This document shows positions 1 to 5,856 of a DNA stretch of 9,079 bases, piece after piece (position 1 is the first letter of the stretch; each line of letters starts with the position of its first letter). The stretch is from UBA9414 sp958446945. GTDB taxonomy: Bacteria > Bacillota > Clostridia > Lachnospirales > Lachnospiraceae. Both the position numbers and the translations under genes were made by a program. The notes beneath the pieces were generated by a model that saw nothing but the letters and a program-made list of their open reading frames with translations, was not told where the DNA came from and did no database searches. Where the stretch lies: positions 1-9,079 of the forward strand of contig CAUCYJ010000103.1 of assembly GCA_958446945.1 (NCBI GenBank). Reading direction: 5' to 3'.

Positions 1-1
1 G

Positions 2-208
2 GTTCCGAGAAGCTACCGTAGAAACGAAAGTAAGCCCGAAATTCCGAAAAGAAAAAGAGAGCATCAGATATATCCAAGAGAAGAATCTCCGGATATGCTG
101 ATGCTTGACTTGTTTTTAGCTCATTTAAAGACAATGAGGAGCTGTCAGAAGAATATGGGGCTATCGTATAGATGTTTTGAGTTAAGAAGGGATACGTGGA
201 ATGAATAA
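2..208 (+). CDS. Possible 3' end of a gene running in from the left edge
   Basis: Frame 2 stays open from the window edge for 68 codons to a TAA at 206-208, longer than expected by chance in AT-rich DNA. The peptide is basic and ends in ...RCFELRRDTWNE. I recognise no family in it. A second frame (from base 3) is also open, ending at TGA 99-101 inside the hairpin at 60-105, and its glutamate- and lysine-rich composition looks equally gene-like. Only one of the two can be the real end of an upstream gene, and neither may be. No start codon lies in the window, so nothing can be said about function. Confidence 0.2.
   Translation, partial: VPRSYRRNESKPEIPKRKREHQIYPREESPDMLMLDLFLAHLKTMRSCQKNMGLSYRCFELRRDTWNE
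60..117 (+). terminator. Long hairpin with T-rich tail, possible terminator
   Basis: AGCATCAG (60-67) pairs with CTGATGCT (98-105). After a small bulge, ATATCC (70-75) pairs with GGATAT (91-96), and GAGA/TCTC closes an AGAA tetraloop at the tip. The stem is followed by TTGACTTGTTTTT (105-117), whose last five bases are T. The T tract does not sit directly at the stem base, so termination would be imperfect. It would end transcription entering from the left if the frame-3 reading, which stops at 99-101, is the true gene end. Confidence 0.35.
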
Positions 209-222
209 GTAGAATTCTGTAG

Positions 223-251
223 TTGCTATGTTCCCTCAAAAGATATATACT
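223..251 (+). promoter_or_regulatory. Promoter for the Rpn-type gene
   Basis: TTGCTA (223-228) matches the sigma-A -35 box at 4 of 6 positions. TATACT (246-251) matches the -10 box at 5 of 6, with an ideal 17-bp spacer. Transcription would start near 258, giving a leader of about 30 nt before the ATG at 288. A good ribosome site, AAGGGA (275-280), lies 7 nt before that ATG. Confidence 0.5.
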
Positions 252-287
252 TAAATTACAAATAAAAGCTGGTCAAGGGAGAGACTT

Positions 288-1250
288 ATGGATGTGAAAG
301 ACAGTATTTCTGTAACACTAAAGACGATAGATGGAAAAGAAACGAAAGATCAGTCAGCAAAGAATATTTTTTCATATAAACCAATTATGAGTAATATTCT
401 AAAATATACTGTAGAAGAATATAGAGACTGCTCCCTGGAAGAAATTATGAATTGTATAGAAGGTGATACGATTCAGATAGGAACCGCGTTGGTAGAAGAG
501 GATATGGCAAAAACCATACGTGGAGAGGATACAGAATTTCATACGACAGATGAAGCACCAGCAGCATTTGATATTCTGTTCCGTTCTTTAAATCCAAAAG
601 CAGAAGGAAAGCTTCTGGTAAATCTTCATATTGATTTTTAGATACAGCAAAATTACACACCGGGTTATCCGGTTGTAAAAAGAAGTATATATTATGGCTG
701 CCGTAAATTGTCTGCACAATTAGATAAGATAGGGGAAAATGGAAAAGGATATGGTCATTTAGAAAAAGTGTACAGTATCTGGATCTGCCTCGATAATATT
801 CCCAGGAAACTGGAAAATACCATATCATATTATAAGATGCAGAATTACAAAAATGAGGGAATCAAAGACAAAGAGTTCCGAATTGATTCCTGGGAATCAG
901 ATCTTTTGGAGATTATAATAGTACGGCTCGGTGGAGAAGGACAGGAAGAAAAGGGACTTTTGGATCTCTTATATGGATTATTTTCCGGAAACCAGAAAAA
1001 AGTATTATCATATATTCCAGATTCGGATAATCAAGTTCGTCAGAAGGAGGTGTCTGATATGTTAAGTATGATTTCTTATGCAGAGGAAAATGGAATAAAA
1101 AAGGGCGAAAAAAAAGGTGAAAAAAAGGGTGAAAATCGATTAGGAGCACTTATAAATATTCTATTAAAGAATAAACGTTATTCAGATGCTGAGAAAGCAT
1201 CTGAGGACGAGGTGTATCGTGAACAACTATATAAAGAATATAAATTATAG
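288..1250 (+). pseudogene. Rpn-family PD-(D/E)XK nuclease / transposase-like protein, split by an in-frame amber
   Basis: This is one 321-codon frame interrupted by TAG at 639-641. The 117-residue front part and the rest (which could restart at TTG 708) are in the same frame with no indel. Together they give about 320 residues, a usual length for the family. Recognisable stretches are SAKNIFSYKPIMSNILKY, CSLEEIMNCIEGD, AAFDILFRSLNP, GYGHLEKVYSIWICLDNIP and a C-terminal KKGE-repeat tail. Rpn proteins are described as recombination-promoting DNA nucleases, with a metal-binding Asp and an E-x-Q active-site strand. The amber falls exactly where that strand reads HIDF-stop-IQ, so the lost residue is probably the catalytic Glu (GAG to TAG is one change). 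The downstream part has no evident ribosome site before TTG 708. I judge the gene inactive, unless amber readthrough occurs or the two fragments cooperate. Confidence 0.85.
1098..1133 (+). repeat. Three tandem 12-bp units encoding KKGE
   Basis: Three near-identical 12-mers (AAA AAR GGY GAA) encode KKGE-KKGE-KKGE inside the Rpn-type gene. Short charged repeats of this kind (EKGxEKGx or KKGE) are common just before the C-terminal helices of this family and probably expand and contract by replication slippage. The A-runs of up to nine bases would also favour frameshifting. Confidence 0.7.
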
Positions 1251-1551
1251 AAATGGGTGGTTATTTTGAAAACTCCGGGGACTTAAATTTTCGACGACTG
1301 GTGATGCTCGAAAGGGTGCTCGTTTCAATCGGAATTGGAGTCTGCATCCTATGAAGTCCAGGTTTTAGTTTTTGCCATTCTAAAGATAGTCTCAGCATAT
1401 TGTGCTTTTGTCAAGGACATTGAGGTCAGACCGTGCGTCCAGCAAAGAGCATGCAGTCCGACAGGTGGAAATTATAATATAATAAGATTTAGGTAATTAA
1501 ACAATATCGCATACATAATACAGAAAATGTACTATTTAATCGGAGAAAAAT
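1251..1551. other. Gene-free block with nested inverted repeats, upstream of the PLD/AbiH operon
   Basis: By eye, bases 1265-1470 are richer in GC than the flanking genes. Symmetry is nested. AAAAC (1269-1273) and GGACTT (1279-1284) pair with AAGTCC (1354-1359) and GTTTT (1362-1366). Inside these, GATGC (1303-1307) pairs with GCATC (1344-1348), and CAAT/ATTG (1326-1337) forms a small hairpin. The minus strand carries a 45-codon ATG frame (1398 down to 1261) with no ribosome site, and another frame of about 38 codons between stops overlaps it. These could be fragments of a decayed minus-strand gene. I see no recognisable product. The last 80 bases return to AT-rich sequence leading into the next gene. 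Confidence 0.4.
1473..1483 (+). promoter_or_regulatory. Candidate -10 region for the PLD/AbiH operon
   Basis: TATAATATAAT contains two overlapping perfect -10 hexamers (1473-1478 and 1478-1483), about 70-80 bases before the start at 1552. No good -35 box sits at 16-18 bp upstream of either, and there is no TGn extension, so an activator or another promoter may be needed. CATAAT (1514-1519) is a weaker alternative. Confidence 0.25.
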
Positions 1552-3171
1552 ATGTATAGAGAAAGAGTGAACGAAAAACTACCGACAGAATATTTGTTGC
1601 ATGAATTTGATGAATTGATTTCCTGTAAGAGCCTTGGTAGTTATAATTGTTGTGAAATGGTTTCGATATATCTATGCCAAAGAGAAAAGGAAATGCCGGA
1701 TAATGTATATACAATTTTTGTATTTGAAACAAGACCGAACGTAGAAAAGAGCTCGGAGAGACTTTTAAAAAAGCTTAAAAGTATTACTGATACATATTCA
1801 TTAGGAATACAGAGAAAGGTGCTGGATGTATCAGAAGTTCGAAGTATTTTTGAATTGTTATGCAACAGTAGAGATAAGAAGGAAGTAGACATCGGAGATG
1901 GAAGGTTAGAAACAGGATATCTGGAAGGGGTATCGAAAGTTTTTATTCAGCAGGACAGTACAAAAGAGATGCTTTTAAACAAAGTATTAAAAAATAATTT
2001 TATTAATGGAAGTTATATTTTGGAATTTTTTGACTGTGATAAAAAGATTGTAAATGTGTTGAACACAGTGCAGTTCAGAAAGATGACAGATACAATATTC
2101 GATGCAATTCCAATTGATTTGTTTTCTGTATCAGATCGTATTGGGAATTTTGTGTTTCAATTTCCGTCAACGAATGTAAGGGTTTCTTATAAAAAAGATG
2201 ATATGGAGAGACAGTTAACGTATGATGTGTCAGGTGATAAAGAATGTGAGGCAGATGATCAATTTCTGGTAGTGTCAGAAGGCGTTTTTGATGATTCGAT
2301 TATTTCATTTGGTACCAGGACATTTAAACAGGAAGGATGTAATACTACATTTGAAGTTGGTGATGCTTCCCGATTTTGCAGGACAACGATAATTGATGTA
2401 AAACGGCAATTGATTTTGTCGCGTCAGGAAACAAGCTTTATAAGAAGAATGACGTATGTGCTGCAGATGGGTGCACAGTATGGAGAACAGCGTATCATTT
2501 ATGATGAAACAGGACAGGTTGTTGACATTATTGAACCCATATCAGCGGAGAATGTTAATATTATAGAACAACCTGTTATTCGGACGCGAGATAGTCATAT
2601 ACATAAGCGTCAGTATAGCAGACGAGTTGATGAGTTATATGCCAGAGCTGAGTTTAGACGGTATGGAAGAGATTCAGAACCGCAGAAAGCTTTGAAAGAT
2701 GTGATTGCATTGATGAATCGTGCACAAACAGGGAAGGTGTATCTGTGGGATCCTTATCTGACAGTTGAGGATATTTTACATACTTGGTATTTTACGAAAA
2801 GTATGAATGTAACGTTATATGCAATTACATCTGGTGAAATTGCCGAAAAAAGTAAAATGAGTGTATGTGATTGGATAGAACAGCAGCAGGAAATTATGGA
2901 GAAAAGGAGTAATCATTATGGTATACATGTAGAGCTTAGATGCCAGTGGGCTGATTATGGTTACAGTTTTCATGATCGTTTTCTCATGGTGCTTAATTTA
3001 GATCAGGATACCTCTTCTGTCTGGTCACTGGGTACATCTGTGAATAGCCTTGGAAATAAACATCATATTATTCAAAGTGTGGAACATCCACAGATGATGA
3101 TAGACGCATTTGAAGAATTATGGAATGAGTTGGATGCTCCGGAATGCCTGGTATGGAAGAAAGGAGTATGA
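1552..3171 (+). CDS. PLD-like domain defence protein, VPA1262-like (tentative)
   Basis: This 539-residue cytoplasmic protein has no signal peptide or membrane segment. The start is fixed by GGAG (1542-1545) six bases before ATG. The first 370 or so residues are a mixed alpha/beta region I cannot assign firmly. The last 150 look like a single phospholipase-D-type catalytic domain: KVYLWDPYL (395-403), FHDRFLMV (473-480, an H-x-R variant of the HxK motif), WSLGTSVNSLG (491-501), then a terminal helix ending in FEELW (520-524). This arrangement resembles proteins called VPA1262 family, many of which sit in defence islands; that link is from memory. With only one motif, such a domain would normally act as a dimer, on nucleic acid or phosphodiester substrates (inference). 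The next gene starts on its stop codon, so the two products are probably made in fixed ratio. Confidence 0.7.
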   Translation: MYRERVNEKLPTEYLLHEFDELISCKSLGSYNCCEMVSIYLCQREKEMPDNVYTIFVFETRPNVEKSSERLLKKLKSITDTYSLGIQRKVLDVSEVRSIFELLCNSRDKKEVDIGDGRLETGYLEGVSKVFIQQDSTKEMLLNKVLKNNFINGSYILEFFDCDKKIVNVLNTVQFRKMTDTIFDAIPIDLFSVSDRIGNFVFQFPSTNVRVSYKKDDMERQLTYDVSGDKECEADDQFLVVSEGVFDDSIISFGTRTFKQEGCNTTFEVGDASRFCRTTIIDVKRQLILSRQETSFIRRMTYVLQMGAQYGEQRIIYDETGQVVDIIEPISAENVNIIEQPVIRTRDSHIHKRQYSRRVDELYARAEFRRYGRDSEPQKALKDVIALMNRAQTGKVYLWDPYLTVEDILHTWYFTKSMNVTLYAITSGEIAEKSKMSVCDWIEQQQEIMEKRSNHYGIHVELRCQWADYGYSFHDRFLMVLNLDQDTSSVWSLGTSVNSLGNKHHIIQSVEHPQMMIDAFEELWNELDAPECLVWKKGV

Positions 3172-4277
3172 TGGAGAAGACAATAAAAAAAGATATTTGG
3201 GAAATGATCAGTTCGGTGAGTTATAGTACTCATATTGCTGGTAACGCAGGAAGGGCTGATCAGAAATTTTTTGAACATTTGCAGGAAGGTATTGCTGATA
3301 ATGATTTGGATAAGATATATGAATTCATTGATGCGTATGAGAGGGGAAAAAGTATAAAACCTGATGAATTAGTCTGCAGATTGTTTCAAAAAGCATATAG
3401 GGAGGACTCTGCACGTTTATGCCAGCTTTTGGCAGAGAAAAATAACATTGTAGATTATTGGATATTTCTTTCAACTTGCTGTGAAACAGATATGCTTGTG
3501 GATTTTGCAAAGATGGATGTAGCATATCCTTGTTTCTATTATGAATGTGCCAGGATTTTGTTGAAACGGACATCGGGTATAGATGAAAAATGCAAAGAGG
3601 CAATAATTGCAGCGGTCAAGAGAATTGCTGACAGGGATTTGGCGTTGTGGGAGCGCTGGGTACAAAGAAAGGAACATAATACAAATTGGCAGCAGCTTCT
3701 TTTTAGCGTTCTTTCTAAAGTCAGCAGAGAAGCGCTGAAGCGTTTTGCACAGACAATCAATCTGGATATGATGCTGCAGAATCATAAAGAGGATATTGTG
3801 GCTTGGGAATTTGAAAGGTTATCGGATACATCAAAAAAATATATCTTAGAAAATATAAGTAAAGATATTTTGGAGAATTGGAATTTATTGTTCGAGAAAA
3901 AGAAGAAAAAACATGAGAATTTAAGAGAAATATGGTTTTCTGGTTACTTTAGTTTAATTTTGAATTCTCTTCAATATGATTTGAAAAATAAGGAGGAGTG
4001 GAAACTTAGTTTTTTAAATTACGAAAAAATATTAGAAAAAGATATGTATGCATGGTATGAGAAAACGACACATATGTGTTGCGCTTTTTTCTATGATATA
4101 ACGCAGATATTTTATATTGTACTGGCAGGGCAGGAAAAGCAGATTATAGAGGCGGATGAAAGCGTGACTCAAAGTATCAGGAAGATACAGTTATTTATAC
4201 GGCGGCATGAGGATTACTGGAAGGATCATGTTAAACAAAAAATAGAACTGGAACATAGACTAGAGGCGATGTTGTAG
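3171..4277 (+). CDS. Helical protein of unknown function, coupled to the PLD-like gene
   Basis: I do not recognise this 368-residue protein. I place the start at ATG 3171, whose first base is the last base of the upstream TGA, because AAGGAG (3161-3166) lies four bases before it. In-frame ATGs at 3144, 3153 and 3168 exist but have poorer ribosome-site spacing. The 1-nt overlap implies translational coupling. The sequence reads as almost all alpha helix and is rich in Trp, Lys and Glu, including a basic run FEKKKKKHE (241-249) and a hydrophobic stretch around 301-319 that contains an Asp and is not a clear membrane span. A helical-repeat scaffold or sensor partner for the PLD-like protein is possible, but only from position and composition. 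It could equally be an immunity or regulatory subunit. Confidence 0.8.
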   Translation: MEKTIKKDIWEMISSVSYSTHIAGNAGRADQKFFEHLQEGIADNDLDKIYEFIDAYERGKSIKPDELVCRLFQKAYREDSARLCQLLAEKNNIVDYWIFLSTCCETDMLVDFAKMDVAYPCFYYECARILLKRTSGIDEKCKEAIIAAVKRIADRDLALWERWVQRKEHNTNWQQLLFSVLSKVSREALKRFAQTINLDMMLQNHKEDIVAWEFERLSDTSKKYILENISKDILENWNLLFEKKKKKHENLREIWFSGYFSLILNSLQYDLKNKEEWKLSFLNYEKILEKDMYAWYEKTTHMCCAFFYDITQIFYIVLAGQEKQIIEADESVTQSIRKIQLFIRRHEDYWKDHVKQKIELEHRLEAML

Positions 4278-4314
4278 ATTTAAGTGGAAATTCATAACCA
4301 GTAAAGGACAAAGG

Positions 4315-5568
4315 ATGAATATTTTAATAGTAGGAAATGGATTTGATTTGGCACATGGTTTGCCCACGAAATATGCGGATTTTCTGAAGTTTATAGATTT
4401 TTTTTACAAGCATAAGGCACAAGAAAGTTCAGGATTAGAATTGATTGCGGGAGAGGATATCAATTGCTATAAGTATTTTACAGACTTATTTAACAGTAAA
4501 CAAGATTCTGAATTTGATCAGTATTTATATGATCAATCAAGAAAAACAATTCATGAGTTAAGTGATTTGTGCAAGGATAATGCATGGATTAAATATTTTT
4601 CAGAGGTGTATAAAAGCAGAGAGCAAAAAGGAAAAGACGGGTGGATTGACTTTGAAAGTGAAATTTCCCTGATTATACAGACATTCAACAGTGTAAGCAG
4701 GGATATACAAGAGACCATACAAAAGGGAGGCGTAGGAACGGTGCTTTCACAAAGGCAATTAAACGTTCTTGCACTATTTTTGGAAAAGATGGATAGTTCA
4801 TCAGGAATGGCGACCCATGTCTGGAAAAAAGAAGAAATTGACTTTTGGAAACAGAAACTTCTGGAAGATCTGAATAAACTTACACGTGCACTTGAAATTT
4901 ATCTCTCAGATTATATTAGCAATTTTATGCTGGGAAATGGACTGCCAGATATAAAAAACTTGCCATATTTGGACAAAATTTTATCGTTCAACTATACATG
5001 TACATATCAGAGGATATACGGAGAACATCCGTTTTTGGAGTTTGATTATGTGCATGGAAAAGCTGATTTAAGGAATGATATCCAATCTACAAATATGGTG
5101 CTTGGAATTGATGAATATCTGGAAGGAGATGCGAGAGATAAAGACCTCGAATTTATAGAATTTAAGAAATTTTTTCAAAGAATACATAAGGAAACAGGGG
5201 GCTTATATGAAGGCTGGCTTGAGGAAATTCAGTCTGAGAAAAAAATATATGAAATATCAGCAATCGTTAAAGAGAATGGAATAGTTAAAAAGCATCACAG
5301 AGTAGTTAAGTACCATAAAGTTTTTATATTTGGACATTCATTAGACATTACGGATAAGGATATATTAAGAAAATTTATTTTAAACGAAAATGTTAAGATA
5401 ATAATTTTTTACACCGATAAAGAGGATTATAAAAAGAAGATTATCAATCTGATAAAAATTATAGGGCAGGATGAATTGGTAAAGAGAACGGGTGGGAAAA
5501 ATAAAACAATAGTGTTTCAAAAGATAAATACGTGCACATTGGAATCTGATTCCATGAGGGAAAAATAA
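4315..5568 (+). CDS. AbiH-family abortive-infection protein
   Basis: This 417-residue protein carries the full set of AbiH landmarks. They are an N-terminal nucleotide-binding-like strand and loop, VGNGFDLAHGLPTKYADF (6-23), then WIDFE (110-114), LSFNYTCTYQRIY (223-235), YVHG (245-248), MVLGID (261-266) and a C-terminal FIFGHSLDITDKDIL (337-351). AbiH was first described as a lactococcal abortive-infection protein that blocks phage growth. The GNGFDL loop recalls the NAD-binding loop of SIR2-like proteins, which suggests NAD or nucleotide chemistry (inference). ATG 4315 follows AAAGGA (4303-4308) by six bases. It lies 37 bases after the helical gene with no terminator between, so it probably shares that transcript. 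No terminator is evident after the TAA. AbiH often acts alone, so dependence on its two neighbours is unproven. Confidence 0.92.
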   Translation: MNILIVGNGFDLAHGLPTKYADFLKFIDFFYKHKAQESSGLELIAGEDINCYKYFTDLFNSKQDSEFDQYLYDQSRKTIHELSDLCKDNAWIKYFSEVYKSREQKGKDGWIDFESEISLIIQTFNSVSRDIQETIQKGGVGTVLSQRQLNVLALFLEKMDSSSGMATHVWKKEEIDFWKQKLLEDLNKLTRALEIYLSDYISNFMLGNGLPDIKNLPYLDKILSFNYTCTYQRIYGEHPFLEFDYVHGKADLRNDIQSTNMVLGIDEYLEGDARDKDLEFIEFKKFFQRIHKETGGLYEGWLEEIQSEKKIYEISAIVKENGIVKKHHRVVKYHKVFIFGHSLDITDKDILRKFILNENVKIIIFYTDKEDYKKKIINLIKIIGQDELVKRTGGKNKTIVFQKINTCTLESDSMREK

Positions 5569-5581
5569 AAAAGAATAAAGC

Positions 5582-5710
5582 AGGGGAAGATTTGTGAATC
5601 CAGACAATAGTGCATTTCAGTTTGCTCTGAATTCCAGAATATATGTGGATAAGACAGATCTTATTAGTATGCACGATGGAGAAAGAGATGAAGAAATGTC
5701 TTGTCAATGA
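5582..5710 (+). pseudogene. N-terminal remnant of an AAA-ATPase/DUF1703-like protein
   Basis: The frame reads RGRFVNPDNSAFQ, then FALNSRIYVDKTDLI, followed by 14 unrelated-looking residues and a TGA at 5708-5710. Proteins of the AAA-ATPase-like plus PD-(D/E)XK family (PF09820/PF08011) typically begin MG(K/R)(F/Y)VNP.N..FQ..LNS.IYVDKT..L, so this is the first 28 or so residues of one. The expected ATG appears as AGG (5582-5584), and the Walker A region that should follow is missing. GTG 5594 with AGGGGA upstream could still start a 38-residue peptide. I read it as a relic left by deletion or by insertion of the neighbouring operon. Confidence 0.7.
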
Positions 5711-5717
5711 TTGACAA
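5701..5717. promoter_or_regulatory. Perfect inverted repeat over the -35 box, possible operator
   Basis: TTGTCAA-TGA-TTGACAA is a perfect 7-bp dyad with a 3-bp centre. Its right arm contains the TTGACA -35 box of the helicase operon promoter. A dimeric repressor bound here would cover the -35 region. No regulator gene is in the window, so the binding protein is unknown. The dyad also covers the stop codon of the ATPase remnant. Confidence 0.45.
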
Positions 5718-5739
5718 TCGGTAGTATATCTGCTATATA
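5711..5739 (+). promoter_or_regulatory. Promoter for the helicase-DUF2290 operon
   Basis: A consensus TTGACA (5711-5716) is followed after exactly 17 bp by TATATA (5734-5739), a 4 of 6 match to the -10 box. Transcription would begin near 5746, giving a leader of about 110 nt. Two copies of TATATCTG (5725-5732 and 5747-5754) bracket the -10. A second, weaker candidate is GTGACA (5794-5799) with TATACA (5815-5820), but its spacer is only 15 bp. Confidence 0.5.
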
Positions 5740-5765
5740 TGAGACATATATCTGAGAAAAATCGT

Positions 5766-5779
5766 TAACCGTTCGGTTA
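5766..5779. promoter_or_regulatory. Dyad TAACCG-TT-CGGTTA in the helicase leader
   Basis: The arms are 6 bp with a two-base centre. The site lies about 20 bases after the predicted transcription start and 78 bases before the helicase ATG. It could be an operator half-palindrome pair. As RNA it would form a 5-bp hairpin with a GTTC loop followed by TTTAATTT, which is too weak to be a confident terminator or attenuator. Confidence 0.3.
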
Positions 5780-5856
5780 TTTAATTTCCCTGTGTGACAA
5801 TATGATAGAAATGATATACAGAAAAACATGACATATTAAAAGTAAAGGGTGATAAG

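Noticed and set aside
445..828. 127-codon minus-strand frame
   Set aside because: It is the antisense shadow of the Rpn-type gene, with no ribosome site or family features.
1098..1133. The 12-bp tandem repeats as a regulatory or mobile element
   Set aside because: They are in frame, encode KKGE units typical of this protein family, and need no other explanation.
708..1250. A separate 180-residue gene starting at TTG 708
   Set aside because: It is in frame with 288-638, has no ribosome site, and begins in the middle of the conserved Rpn-type domain. It is the back half of the amber-interrupted gene.
1300..1345. Resemblance to a CRISPR repeat (GTTTCAAT motif)
   Set aside because: There is only one copy, no regular spacing, and no cas genes in the window.
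3144..3170. Upstream start for the 368-aa protein at ATG 3144, overlapping the PLD-like gene by 28 nt
   Set aside because: No ribosome site precedes 3144, whereas AAGGAG sits four bases before ATG 3171 in a standard TGATG overlap.
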